Numbered from the stretch's first letter, positions 33,382 through 42,688 are shown. The stretch is DNA of 64,000 nt from JARRKC01 sp037388505 (GCA_037388505.1 JARRKC010000006.1:40989-104988); one strand, 5' to 3'. The notes: a model not told the origin generated them from the sequence alone. A program made the numbers and translations.

Positions 33382-34893
33382 TCACTCAGCCGGGACGTGG
33401 GCTGCACGAGCACTGTGAACGTACTCATCCAGGACCGGGAAATCGTGAAGATCTCTGGAAATGGCCGCCTTCAGAAAGGAGTCGACCCACCAGAAGACAT
33501 CCTGGCGCCGGATGCCCTGTCGTAGGCGGCGCATGCGGGACTTGCGCTCCCTCTCCCGCATTCTTACGGCAGTGTAGATCGCATCGGCCACCTCGCGGAT
33601 GTGGTAGGGGTTGACGAGAAGCGCTCCCGACTGGAGTTGGGGCGCGGCTCCGGCGAACTCGCTGAGGATGAGGACGCCGTCGTTGTGGGTCTGCGAGGCA
33701 CAATACTCCTTTGCGATGAGGTTCATTCCATCCTTAAGGGGAGTGATCAGAGCGATTTCGCAGGCTCGATAGTAGCCCAGCAGTTCAGTCCGATCCAGCG
33801 TCCGGAAGATGTAGTGGATGGGCACCCAGCCGGAACGAGTGAACCGACCGTTGATCGCGCCGACCAGCTGTTCGATTTCGGACTGCAGCTCCTGATACTC
33901 GGGAACTCCGGTTCGGCTCGGAACGACGACCTGAACGAGAGAAACCTTTCCCTGCAACTCCGGATAACGCGTGAGAGCGTCTCGGTAAGCATCCAGGCGG
34001 TAAGGTATCCCTTTGGTGTAGTCGAGACGGTCGACCCCCAGAATGATCTTGCGCTCGGGTAGGTTCTCGTGGATGTACCAAGCCGCCTCGGCGACCTCCC
34101 GGGTATCCGCCGCTTGGGCGAAACCGTTGGCATCGATCGAGATGGGAAAGCTGCCGGTTCGGATCTCCCGGCCCCCCAGTCGAGCGGCCACGACTCTACC
34201 GCGGCCCTTGTAGAGGACCCCTGGGACCAGCGCGCGCACGCACTGAACATAGTTGCGCCGGTCTCGCTCGGTTTGAAAGCCGACCAAGTCGTATTCGAGA
34301 AGCGCTTTGAGAAGTTCGAACCGCCACGGGACTTTGAGGAAGATATCGAGAGGTGGGAACGGAATGTGGAGAAAAAAGCCAAATCTGCCGGGCACTTGCA
34401 GTTTTCGTAACTCTCGAGCGACGGTCATCAGGTGATAGTCGTGGATCCAGATGTAATCTTCGGGTGCCCATTCCTCTGCGATAGCTTCGGCGAACTTCCG
34501 ATTGACGGCCTGATAGGAATCCCAGTAGCCCGGATCAAAATTGCAGAGCGTCTGCAGGTCATGAAAGATCGGCCAGATGATCTCGTTGGAGAATCCCTCG
34601 TAGAAGTCCTTCTTCTCGCAACGCGTTAGAAGGACCGGGTTGATGCGGTAACCCAGTTCCCGGCTGGTTCTTTGCAGCCCTTCCCGGAGATCGGCAGGGG
34701 CCTCCTCCGCAACCACGCCCGGCCAGCCGATCCAGACCCCGCCACGATCCCGGAGAATCGGAGCCAGTGCCGTCACGAGACCGCCCGTTCCAGACTCAGC
34801 ATGCCATGAACCTCCGGCCTCCCGTATCACCCGCAGGGGCAGCCGATTGGAGACGATGATCAATCGTCCTCGTGGATCCTCGCCTTCGTTCAT
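33382..34893 (-). CDS. otsA: trehalose-6-phosphate synthase (GT20)
   Basis: A 503-residue enzyme that makes trehalose-6-phosphate from UDP- or GDP-glucose and glucose-6-phosphate. LIIVSNRLPLRV opens the N-terminal Rossmann half; GGVWIGWPG, DYIWIHDYHLM, GFFLHIPFPP, RLDYTKGIPYRL, and LKDGMNLIAKEY with SEFAGAAPQL near the C-terminus are all OtsA hallmarks. ATG 34893 overlaps the otsB stop in ATGA; the longer open frame to 34962 lies inside otsB. It is the last gene of the trehalose operon. Confidence 0.96.
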   Translation of the reverse strand: MNEGEDPRGRLIIVSNRLPLRVIREAGGSWHAESGTGGLVTALAPILRDRGGVWIGWPGVVAEEAPADLREGLQRTSRELGYRINPVLLTRCEKKDFYEGFSNEIIWPIFHDLQTLCNFDPGYWDSYQAVNRKFAEAIAEEWAPEDYIWIHDYHLMTVARELRKLQVPGRFGFFLHIPFPPLDIFLKVPWRFELLKALLEYDLVGFQTERDRRNYVQCVRALVPGVLYKGRGRVVAARLGGREIRTGSFPISIDANGFAQAADTREVAEAAWYIHENLPERKIILGVDRLDYTKGIPYRLDAYRDALTRYPELQGKVSLVQVVVPSRTGVPEYQELQSEIEQLVGAINGRFTRSGWVPIHYIFRTLDRTELLGYYRACEIALITPLKDGMNLIAKEYCASQTHNDGVLILSEFAGAAPQLQSGALLVNPYHIREVADAIYTAVRMRERERKSRMRRLRQGIRRQDVFWWVDSFLKAAISRDLHDFPVLDEYVHSARAAHVPAE

Positions 34894-35681
34894 GGTCGAT
34901 CCTTCGTCATTTCGCTCCACCTTTCCAGGAAGGAGAGCAGCTCGTCCGGAGGAGTCAGCCACAGATCGGCCCTAGTCGCCCGAAATTCGGGGCGGACGAG
35001 CACACAAAGACCCTTTTCCCGAAGCTCCTCGAAAGCGTCTTCATCGGTCAGGTCGTCTCCCAAATATGCAATACTCGGGCTGACTTCGTCGACCTCTTTC
35101 AACACTCGGCGGATCACCGTCCCCTTGGAGATTCCGGGAACCTGGAGCTCGACGCCGCCGTCGAAGTGCCGGAGTTCCAGTCTTCCCTCCATAGCGACCT
35201 GAGACCAAATCTCCGTGACCTCCTGCTCGATGCGTTCGGCATCCGCTGAATCGAGACCGCGGTGGTGGACAGCGATACAGCCAGGTTTCTTCTCGCAGCG
35301 CTGCTCCAGATCGTTCTCTCGGAGCAGTTGTTCGGCTCGGCTCATCGCGGCCTTTGATTCGCGCGGGATCGGTGCGATCGAGCGCCGCCCCCCCGCCATT
35401 TGGCGCTCCCGGCCATGGGAACCCCAGATTTCGACCCCATCGAGCGCCAGCAGCGGAAGAAGATCGTCGATGGCTCTTCCGGAGACCACGATGAGTCGTG
35501 TTCCCTGACTTCGAATCTCGTCCAGGAGTTCACGGACGCCCACATAGGGGGTCGCCTTGGACGGATCCTTTCGAAATGGCGCCAGCGTCCCGTCATAGTC
35601 CGTGAACAAGATCGGCCGCGGAGCCTTTTGGAGCATTCCGAAGAATCTCTCGAGATCTCCTCGAGGCGTCAGGACTTCCAT
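34890..35681 (-). CDS. otsB: trehalose-6-phosphate phosphatase
   Basis: A 263-residue HAD phosphatase that converts trehalose-6-phosphate to trehalose. Motif I ILFTDYDGTLAPF at about residue 23 with both aspartates; LIVVSGRAIDDLLPLL, WGSHGRER and YLGDDLTDEDAF (motif IV) follow in order, as in OtsB proteins. It overlaps treT by 13 bases upstream and otsA by 4 downstream, so trehalose-6-phosphate is made and cleaved by neighbouring, coupled genes. Confidence 0.95.
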   Translation of the reverse strand: MEVLTPRGDLERFFGMLQKAPRPILFTDYDGTLAPFRKDPSKATPYVGVRELLDEIRSQGTRLIVVSGRAIDDLLPLLALDGVEIWGSHGRERQMAGGRRSIAPIPRESKAAMSRAEQLLRENDLEQRCEKKPGCIAVHHRGLDSADAERIEQEVTEIWSQVAMEGRLELRHFDGGVELQVPGISKGTVIRRVLKEVDEVSPSIAYLGDDLTDEDAFEELREKGLCVLVRPEFRATRADLWLTPPDELLSFLERWSEMTKDRP

Positions 35682-36922
35682 ATCGTCGTATCGATTCGCT
35701 CGCTTTCCCGATGAAGCAAGGCGACGAGTAGGGTCAGGTGATCCCGAAGCAGTCGCGTCAGAAGGAAATTCTGGCGAACGTACTCTCGAGCCTTCCCCCC
35801 AATCTCGTCGGTCAACCCCGGGTCCTGCAAAAGATACCGAATTCTCAGCGCCGCTCCCTCCGGGGAGTTGACGAGGAAGCCTGTATGGTGATTGATGACC
35901 TGCAGGCGGATGCCCCCGGTATCTCCTCCGATCACCGGCTTACCCTTCCACAATGCTTCCGTGACCGTGAGCCCGAAGCCCTCCTTGACGGACTTCTGCA
36001 ACACGATGTCTGCCAGGCGCTGTAACCCGTTGATCGTCCGATGAGCGTCACTCGGAAGCATGAGAACGTGGATATCAGGGTCTTCTCCGGCGGCGCCGCG
36101 GACCTCGCGCAGCACGGTTTCCCCTTCCGGATCGTCCGTTGCCCCGCCACCGGCAAGAATTAACTGGACTCCCGGGCTGAACCGTTTGACGAGACGGTAG
36201 GCCTCGATGACGCCGAGCGGATCTTTGAAACGATCGAAACGCGATACTTGCAGGAGTAAGGGGCGACCGCGATCCAACTGAAATCGCTCCGCGACCTCCC
36301 CCAGCTCCGCTTCATCGAGCTCGCAGTTCTTCTCGCTGAACGGGTTGATGGCAGGTGGAATAAGGTACTGAGGCTGAGGCAACGGGCGTGCAAAATCGGC
36401 CAGCGAGAAGATGGTCGCATCGTAGTCCTTGATGTACTCGCGCAAGTAACGCCAGACGCTGCGCTGAGGGTGGCTGACATCGATGTGGCAGCGCCAGATC
36501 CACTTTCCCGATCGCTGGGGCGTGTTCCGCAGCAGACCTGCCGGCTGGGGATCGTGCACCAGAACCACATCCGCCGTTTGCAGCTCGCCGCGGAGTTTCT
36601 CGGCATTGTAAGCGTTGGTGGCCTCATAGGCCTTCAGATCGGCGTCGGCGGGTGCGACCTTGGTCCCCTGAAGCGCATTGTGGAAGCACTTCGTGCAGTT
36701 GAAAAAGGCGGTATCTCCTTCGATGACGAGCCAATCCGGATTGAGCCCCAGCTCCTGCTGAAGGGGAATGAACTCGGTCAGGATCTCAGCCACTCCACCT
36801 CCCGTCCGGGTCGAACTGACGTGGACCAGCCGGATACCCTTCAGGGGAGCCGCCAGCTGACGGAGTTGAGTCACCGCATCGGCGCCGGCGACCGCCGCGT
36901 ATCGTTCGAGCAGGCCGCTCAT
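35669..36922 (-). CDS. treT: trehalose synthase TreT-like (GT4)
   Basis: A 417-residue retaining GT4 enzyme. VHVSSTRTGGGVAEILTEFIPLQQELG (in parts), VHDPQPAGLL, WRCHIDVSHPQ and KEGFGLTVTEALWKGKPV are the markers of the TreT branch, which joins ADP- or UDP-glucose to free glucose reversibly to give trehalose. The family also contains related synthases, so the donor is not certain. Its ATG overlaps the DUF5752 stop (36919-36922) and its end overlaps otsB. One operon therefore encodes both the one-step (TreT) and the two-step (OtsAB) trehalose routes. Confidence 0.88.
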   Translation of the reverse strand: MSGLLERYAAVAGADAVTQLRQLAAPLKGIRLVHVSSTRTGGGVAEILTEFIPLQQELGLNPDWLVIEGDTAFFNCTKCFHNALQGTKVAPADADLKAYEATNAYNAEKLRGELQTADVVLVHDPQPAGLLRNTPQRSGKWIWRCHIDVSHPQRSVWRYLREYIKDYDATIFSLADFARPLPQPQYLIPPAINPFSEKNCELDEAELGEVAERFQLDRGRPLLLQVSRFDRFKDPLGVIEAYRLVKRFSPGVQLILAGGGATDDPEGETVLREVRGAAGEDPDIHVLMLPSDAHRTINGLQRLADIVLQKSVKEGFGLTVTEALWKGKPVIGGDTGGIRLQVINHHTGFLVNSPEGAALRIRYLLQDPGLTDEIGGKAREYVRQNFLLTRLLRDHLTLLVALLHRESERIDTTIWKS

Positions 36923-37572
36923 GCGTCACCTCCGCCCACGTGACGCATGAAGACCTCCACAAGCTGTTCGCGCAGCGAGATCAGACTCATGAAATAGGGA
37001 TCCACGCTTGCCAGATCATCGCATAGGGGGTTGAACTCCTCACCGAGCCCGGATATCCAGGCGCGAAAGTCATCGGTCCCCAGGGGCATACGCCGCCGCG
37101 CATCGATGAAGTGGTAGAAGATACTCGCGCCGGAAAGGGAAGGAAGCACCTTGAGGAGTTCCTGCGGGCTCTCCACTCGGCGGTGCGTATCGAAGACCAC
37201 GATTTGAGATCGCAGGAAATGGAATGCTGTCTGAGCCGGAGCCCAACCGATCCAGCCGCTCTCATCCAAGCGATCCTCGATAATCTCCACGAGGTCGGCA
37301 CGCAGGCTCTCCAAGCTCGAGAACTCAGTCGGATCGACGATCGCCAGACGCTCCGCCAGGACAACGTCATGGAGTGACCGATAGGCCCAGACAGAGAAAT
37401 CATTGTTGTACTCGGGATCATCGAAACGGGGCCGAAGCAGGCCACCCCAGAAGTGGTAGTAAATCGAGGCCGGAGGAACATCGATCAGACAGCTCCGCAA
37501 CTCACTTAGATTCTGCGCCCGATAGTCGGTAGCGATGGCGACCAACGCGCAGTCTTTAATCTTGAAACTCAC
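36919..37572 (-). CDS. DUF5752 family protein, first gene of the trehalose operon
   Basis: A 217-residue soluble protein. Repeated phrases ASIYYHFWGG and ASIFYHFIDARRR, each before an aspartate/arginine-rich stretch, suggest two related halves, as in DUF5752 proteins, which are found next to trehalose glycosyltransferases. GTG 37572 has GAGGAG upstream. The function is unknown: a regulatory or scaffold role for the linked TreT is a guess. The stop overlaps the treT start in ATGA. Confidence 0.75.
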   Translation of the reverse strand: MSFKIKDCALVAIATDYRAQNLSELRSCLIDVPPASIYYHFWGGLLRPRFDDPEYNNDFSVWAYRSLHDVVLAERLAIVDPTEFSSLESLRADLVEIIEDRLDESGWIGWAPAQTAFHFLRSQIVVFDTHRRVESPQELLKVLPSLSGASIFYHFIDARRRMPLGTDDFRAWISGLGEEFNPLCDDLASVDPYFMSLISLREQLVEVFMRHVGGGDA

Positions 37573-37663
37573 TCTTTCAGCTCCTCGCAAGCCACGGACT
37601 GGCTCGCGCGATCCCGGGCGACAGTCTGGCCCGTTGTCTTCCCGGCAGGACGGTACAAGGTTT

Positions 37664-37692
37664 ATAATGTCATACATAACCTTTGCATTCAA
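37664..37692 (-). promoter_or_regulatory. candidate promoter of the trehalose operon
   Basis: On the minus strand TTGAAT (37692-37687), a 17-base spacer and CATTAT (37669-37664) lie about 95 bases before the DUF5752 start. A perfect TATAAT for the opposite strand (37663-37668) overlaps the same box, so it could also serve the divergent gene at 37796, but I see no matching -35 for that direction. Confidence 0.35.
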
Positions 37693-37795
37693 ATAGTTAC
37701 GGCCGAAGACCGGGGGGCGCCCGGCGGCCGTCGAAACAGACCGGGATCAGTGGCAGGTGTCGATCCACTGCCGGAAAGACCAGAAAGGGGATCGA

Positions 37796-39289
37796 ATGGC
37801 ATCACCTTCGCTGAAGATCATCGAACCGGACGAATCAATCGGTTTGTCCGAGTATGCACAGTTTGCGAACTTGAGATCGGCCGTTCACGATCTGCAGACC
37901 GAAGCGGCTACGTTCGTGCCACAGATCGGAGAGAGGACGGTCTGGATGGTCAGTTCAACGGCAGAGGGCGGCGGTGTCGCCGAGATGCTGCCCAAACTGA
38001 TCTCGATTCTCTGCGAGCTCGGAGTCAAAACGAAATGGGTCGTCATCCAACCCAGGGATAAGAAGTTCTTCCAACTGACCAAACGGTTGCACAACCTCGT
38101 CCACGGATCAGGCGATGCCCGCCTCGAACGAAGTGATAGAGACCTCTATGAGTCGATCAGTGGAGAACTTGCGGATGACTTCGACCAGCACCTCGGCAAG
38201 GACGATGTGTTGGTCGTTCACGATCCTCAACCGCTCGGCATGGGCGCGGCCCTGAAGTCCAGGAAAGACGTCGGCTTCATCTGGCGTTCCCATATCGGAC
38301 TGGACCGAACGACCCCGGCGACCCAGGCCGCCTGGGAGTTTCTTCGGCCTTTTGCTGAGAAGGCCGACCGCGCCGCGTTTTCGACCAGCGACTACATCCC
38401 GGCGTTCCTGGCCGGTCGATCATCCGTCCTCACCCCGGCCATCGACCCCCTAAGCCACAAGAACCGCGACCTTTCTCCTCACAAGTTGGTGGGAATCCTC
38501 TGCAACGCAGGCCTCGAGAAGCCTCGTCACCCGGTCCTCACGCCGGCTTGGGAGGATCAGGCGCAGCGCCTGGCGCCCGGCGGGGAGTTCGTGCCGGCGA
38601 CGCAGAATGAAATCGGGCTGTTATTTCGCCCGATCATCTGCCAGATCTCACGCTGGGATCGATTGAAGGGGTGGGCACCTCTCATTAAGGCTTTCGTAGC
38701 ATTGCGGGGGCGACTCGAGAAAGGCGATCAGGAGGGGTGGGTCGAACAGGTGAAAATCGGACGGATGGTACTGGCCGGGCCGGATCCGGCCGGTATCCAG
38801 GATGATCCGGAAGCGCTGGAGGTGGTCGAGGAGTTGAAGGAGGCGTACTGCGATCTCGACAGCGATACGCAGGAGGAGATCGCCATCCTGAACCTCCCCA
38901 TGTCCTCGAGGAAGCGAAATGCGCTGATGGTCAATGCCCTGCAGCAATGCTCAACCATTGTCGTTCAGAACTCCCTTCAGGAAGGATTCGGGCTGACCGC
39001 TACCGAAGCCATGTGGAAACGAGTACCCGTACTGGGAACGCGGGCCTGCGGATTGCGCGCTCAAATCCGCGACGGGGTCGACGGTTTCTTGACTCATGAC
39101 CCGCAGAACCCGGAAGAGATTGCGGACAACCTCGCGCGTCTACTGTCGGACAGGGTGAGGCGCGAGCATATGGGGCGAAACGGTCAGCGCAACGTCATGG
39201 ATCACTACCTGGTTTTCGAGCAGGTGGCACACTGGCTGAAGCTCATCCATGAGATGCTCCACCGGCGCGCGTCGCCCTCCAAAGGCTGA
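37796..39289 (+). CDS. second TreT-like GT4 glycosyltransferase, divergent from the trehalose operon
   Basis: A 497-residue paralogue of the protein at 35669. MVSSTAEGGGVAEMLPKL, VHDPQPLGMGAAL, WRSHIGLDR, PAIDPLSHKNRDL and QEGFGLTATEAMWKRVPVLG are the shared TreT-like elements, but it is about 80 residues longer, mainly by an insertion around residues 220-265. GAAAGGGG precedes ATG 37796. It diverges from the trehalose operon, so both may respond to the same stress signal. Its product may be trehalose or another alpha-linked disaccharide. Confidence 0.8.
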   Translation: MASPSLKIIEPDESIGLSEYAQFANLRSAVHDLQTEAATFVPQIGERTVWMVSSTAEGGGVAEMLPKLISILCELGVKTKWVVIQPRDKKFFQLTKRLHNLVHGSGDARLERSDRDLYESISGELADDFDQHLGKDDVLVVHDPQPLGMGAALKSRKDVGFIWRSHIGLDRTTPATQAAWEFLRPFAEKADRAAFSTSDYIPAFLAGRSSVLTPAIDPLSHKNRDLSPHKLVGILCNAGLEKPRHPVLTPAWEDQAQRLAPGGEFVPATQNEIGLLFRPIICQISRWDRLKGWAPLIKAFVALRGRLEKGDQEGWVEQVKIGRMVLAGPDPAGIQDDPEALEVVEELKEAYCDLDSDTQEEIAILNLPMSSRKRNALMVNALQQCSTIVVQNSLQEGFGLTATEAMWKRVPVLGTRACGLRAQIRDGVDGFLTHDPQNPEEIADNLARLLSDRVRREHMGRNGQRNVMDHYLVFEQVAHWLKLIHEMLHRRASPSKG

Positions 39290-39309
39290 ACCGTCCTGCC
39301 TTTGGGAAA

Positions 39310-39354
39310 CCTAGTCCCCTGGGACTTGGTCCCCTCGCCCCAGGGGCCGCTAGG
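39310..39354. terminator. intergenic hairpin between convergent genes
   Basis: CCTAG (39310-39314) pairs with CTAGG (39350-39354), enclosing an 8-bp stem CCCCTGGG (39316-39323) / CCCAGGGG (39339-39346). It lies between the converging TreT-like and DUF6599 genes and could act as a bidirectional terminator, though there is no T-run. Confidence 0.5.
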
Positions 39355-40192
39355 GTATCTGCTCGGCTAATGCCGATGCCAGCTCGGTTGCGTCGGCGGG
39401 ATCCTTCGCCTTGACGACTCCCGCCACCTTGTCACCTTTGCGGAAGATGCACATCTGACCCAGGTAGCGATCTGAAGCCAGAAAACCTTGGTTTCCCACC
39501 TGCGCGGGCTGTTCGCTCCCGAAACGCTTGGACAGCTCCTCCATGACCCGACGGGCCGATTCTGCCGACGCTTCGGGTACGATGAACGCTCTCATGCCGG
39601 ACTCGTAATCGGCGACAAAGCCTCGCCGAAGCTGGCTTACGCCGAGAACGCTGGAAGGGATCAATCGAATGCTCTCCGGCTTCAGGCCCGGCAGCGGGAA
39701 CCAACTGAGAGCGGCCGGCGGGGTCGTATCCCCGGAGAATCGGGCGGCCCACTCTTTCGCCAGGCGGTCCAGCAACTCGCGATGGTTCCCCGTAGGGGCG
39801 ACGGAGAACTCGACGAAACGGGAACCCTTCACGAAGATCGCGCGATTGTCGAGCACCTGGCCCGCCATGCCAATGACGGAGACAGACCGGCGGGGATCGC
39901 GGTTCGAAGCAAACAATCCCCAGGCAGATTCAGGACTGTCCATCAGCGATACGTCAACGATCAACTGCAGCCCCTCCCGGGTGCAGGTGATCCCGTCCAT
40001 CTTCTGGAAGCCGTAGATCAGGTAGCCCTCCGCATTACCGTCCATGTAATCGAAGAGTGTCTCGGGAACGTATTCGCGTGCAGACCCCTGCTGAACCCAG
40101 CCATTCGGGCACTGCAGAGCATCCGCACCCCAGGCGACGGAGGGTTGGAACAGGAGAAGGAGCAAGGCGTTTTGGAAGGCCCCTCTCCTCAC
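39350..40192 (-). CDS. DUF6599 family exported protein
   Basis: A 280-residue protein. GTG 40192 overlaps the aldo/keto reductase stop in GTGA, and the N-terminus RRGAFQNALLLLLFQPSVAWGADA is a signal peptide. The mature part has VPETLFDYMDGNAEGYLIYGFQKM, VDVSLMDSPESAWGLFASNRDP and FVADYESGMRAFIVP, all typical of DUF6599 (common in Acidobacteriota). It probably lies in the periplasm and is made with the Tat-exported aldo/keto reductase. The function is unknown. Confidence 0.75.
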   Translation of the reverse strand: MRRGAFQNALLLLLFQPSVAWGADALQCPNGWVQQGSAREYVPETLFDYMDGNAEGYLIYGFQKMDGITCTREGLQLIVDVSLMDSPESAWGLFASNRDPRRSVSVIGMAGQVLDNRAIFVKGSRFVEFSVAPTGNHRELLDRLAKEWAARFSGDTTPPAALSWFPLPGLKPESIRLIPSSVLGVSQLRRGFVADYESGMRAFIVPEASAESARRVMEELSKRFGSEQPAQVGNQGFLASDRYLGQMCIFRKGDKVAGVVKAKDPADATELASALAEQIP

Positions 40193-41358
40193 GCGAACAG
40201 CTCCTGCGCGCGCGATAACCTGTGGACGACCTGAACGCCGTGGGGGCACTGTACGGGACAGGACTCACAATCTCCGCAGCGAACCTGTTGGAGCTCGCCG
40301 GACATCGAAAGGAAGTTCTCTCGCCCCAGCTCGTACTGACCGTATCCCTCCGCATAAGTGAGGTAGCGCAAAACATCGGAGACCGGAAGCCCCTTGGGGC
40401 AGGTTCCGTCGCATTGGCCACACATTCTGCAGTAGAGAGGTCGGAGATAGTCGAGGTGCGACGCCAACAGCTTCTCGTCGGAAGTTCCGAAAGGTTCGGC
40501 CATGGCCTTGAGGTTCTCCTGCAGCTGGTCAATGCCCGTCATGCTGGGAATGGAAGTGTGGACAACCGGCTCCCGAATGGCCCACTTCAGAGCGGCCAGC
40601 ATCGTACCTGCGGTCTTGAACTTGTCGTACATCTCATCGCCGGGCTTCAATCGCCGCAGTCCGCCGGCCATGACCTTCATCGCGATGATCCCTTTGCCGG
40701 CATCCGCGGCCTTTTGGACCAGGGGACCTATGGAGGGGTCCATGGTGAAGTTGTAGCTCATCAGAATCACGTCCATGTGGGGATTCTCGGTCAAGACCGG
40801 GAGCAGTTCCTTGTGTCCCGAATGGAGGCTCACACCCGTAAATCGAGCCTTCCCGTCTTTCTTCGCCTGATCGAGAGCACCGCAGAGGTCGTCGTTAAAG
40901 TCCGAAGGGCTGCGCACGCCGTGGAGATACCACACGTCGACATAGTCGGTTCCGAGCTCTTTGAGGCTGGTCTCGAGCTCTGCCAACACACCTTCCCGAG
41001 TCTTGGTGTCGGCCTTGGTCGAGAGATGGACGTCCTTCCGTCGACCTTTCAGCGCCGCACCGACCATGCGCTCGTTGTTCCCGCGCTGGTAGTTACGGGA
41101 AGTGTCGAAGTAGTTGATGCCGGCGTCGACGGCGCGCTGAATGACGGTCGGATCGGAAGTAATCATGCAGCCAAAGCCAACTGTGGTCACCTTCAAGCCG
41201 GTCTTCCCGAGTACCCGGTACTGCAATTCGGGAGCCTGTGAATCCTGGCTCGAAAGGATGGACGGGGCTGCCTTGCCCAGTGCTGCCGCCGACAACGAGA
41301 CGGCTGGAAAACTCAGGCCGGCGGCCAGGAAACTGCGACGAGTAGCATGATTCTTCAT
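40189..41358 (-). CDS. Tat-exported aldo/keto reductase with C-terminal 4Fe-4S motifs
   Basis: A 389-residue protein with an N-terminal twin-arginine signal (TRRSFLAAGLSF). The aldo/keto reductase barrel follows: FGCMITSD, FDTSRNYQRGNNE with aspartate and tyrosine of the active site, LSTKAD with the lysine, and VWYLHGVRS with the histidine. Near the C-terminus CRMCGQCDGTCPKGLP and CGDCESCPVQCPHGVQ supply clustered cysteines for one or two iron-sulphur clusters, as in the ferredoxin-like AKR subgroup. Export folded by Tat fits a cofactor-bearing enzyme. It is coupled to DUF6599 and divergent from the DUF362 gene. Confidence 0.9.
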   Translation of the reverse strand: MKNHATRRSFLAAGLSFPAVSLSAAALGKAAPSILSSQDSQAPELQYRVLGKTGLKVTTVGFGCMITSDPTVIQRAVDAGINYFDTSRNYQRGNNERMVGAALKGRRKDVHLSTKADTKTREGVLAELETSLKELGTDYVDVWYLHGVRSPSDFNDDLCGALDQAKKDGKARFTGVSLHSGHKELLPVLTENPHMDVILMSYNFTMDPSIGPLVQKAADAGKGIIAMKVMAGGLRRLKPGDEMYDKFKTAGTMLAALKWAIREPVVHTSIPSMTGIDQLQENLKAMAEPFGTSDEKLLASHLDYLRPLYCRMCGQCDGTCPKGLPVSDVLRYLTYAEGYGQYELGRENFLSMSGELQQVRCGDCESCPVQCPHGVQVVHRLSRAQELFA

Positions 41359-41445
41359 GGACTTCGAACCTCTCCTGGGATGTATTTCCGGTTAAAGCTA
41401 TAATCGACTAGCCAACTATATCGACTTCTCAAGGGGTGGACAACA

Positions 41446-42540
41446 ATGGATTTTTCCTGCTCAAGACGAAAGTTCTTTCACACGACCCTGGCGGCTGCGG
41501 GCATCGGAGTCTCCGCACTGCGCTCCGCTCAGGGAGTTCCAGGGGTCGCGGGGTCCCAGGCTTCAGAAGTGGGCTCGCAGCCCGGACCACGATCCGTCGT
41601 TTCTCTCATCAAGGGGGAGGACCGCCGCAAGAACGTGTATGACGCCCTGATGGGTGTCGACGATCTTCTGGCTCCGCAGTTGCGCAAGAAGTCATCGGTG
41701 GTCATCAAACCCAACAATGTGTCGACCATCAAACAATTGGCGTCGACGCACGCCGACGCCCTTCGCGGAATCCTGGATTATCTCCAGGAACGATTCAAAG
41801 GCAATGTAGTGATTGCCGAGTCTTCCGCCGGAAATACCTGGGATGGGTTCGAGAACTTTCTCTACACGCGGCTTCCGGGCGAGTACAAGAAGCTCAACGT
41901 CTCGCTGGTCGATTTGAACAAAGAGGGCCGCTACGAAATCCTCTACATTCTGGACGGGGACATGCACATTACGCCGGTTCGCTTGGCCTCACGTCTGCTC
42001 GATCCGGACGCGTTCATCCTCAACGCAGGTGTTCTGAAGACTCACAATGCCGTGGTTGCCACTCTCTCGATCAAGAATATGGCGCTGGGTGCGCCCCTGC
42101 ACCAGGGGCCCGACGAGAAGGGACGCTGGAGCGACAAGCGGAAGTACCACGGAAGCGTTCGTCAGGCTCACTTTGCCATCATGCAGACCGCTCAGAAGCT
42201 GGCGCCCTTCTGGGGGGCAACCTTGGTCGATGGTTTCGAAGGGATGGAAGGAAATGGCCCCGCCTCGGGGACGCCGGTGCCGTCGCGACTGGCTCTTGCA
42301 TCGACGGACTTCGTCGCCGCCGATCGAGTAGGGATCGAGGCGATGGGCATCGATCCGGAATGGCCGGCCTATCTGAACTACTGCGGAGAGGTGGGCATCG
42401 GCCAGTACGACCTGGACCGGATCGACATCCGTGGGGCCAAGATTGCCGACGTTCGCAAGGAATACCGGCTTCATCGCGACATCGAGCGGCAGCTGCTCTG
42501 GCGTGGCCCGATGCTCGAGATCCCACCCAAGCTCGGATAG
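41446..42540 (+). CDS. Tat-exported DUF362 domain protein
   Basis: A 364-residue protein with a twin-arginine signal (SRRKFFHTTLAAAGIG). SSVVIKPNNVST, THADALRGIL, VLKTHNAVVATLSIKNMALG and VDGFEGMEGNGPASGTP are DUF362 hallmarks. Many DUF362 proteins carry added ferredoxin domains; this one does not. Function is unknown; iron-sulphur or redox roles are suspected from company. AAGGGGTGG precedes ATG 41446. The 87-bp gap to the divergent aldo/keto reductase may hold shared promoters. Confidence 0.88.
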   Translation: MDFSCSRRKFFHTTLAAAGIGVSALRSAQGVPGVAGSQASEVGSQPGPRSVVSLIKGEDRRKNVYDALMGVDDLLAPQLRKKSSVVIKPNNVSTIKQLASTHADALRGILDYLQERFKGNVVIAESSAGNTWDGFENFLYTRLPGEYKKLNVSLVDLNKEGRYEILYILDGDMHITPVRLASRLLDPDAFILNAGVLKTHNAVVATLSIKNMALGAPLHQGPDEKGRWSDKRKYHGSVRQAHFAIMQTAQKLAPFWGATLVDGFEGMEGNGPASGTPVPSRLALASTDFVAADRVGIEAMGIDPEWPAYLNYCGEVGIGQYDLDRIDIRGAKIADVRKEYRLHRDIERQLLWRGPMLEIPPKLG

Positions 42541-42688
42541 TGCTTCCGGTACTTGACTTGTTTCGGGGGTCCTGTCGGTTTCTCTGATGCAAGGGCTGCG
42601 GTGCAACCGCAAAGATTCTAGTATTGTAGCCAGGATATAAGTCGACGTTCCATCGAGGTCCTGGACTGCGTTCCGGGGAGGAGGAGAG

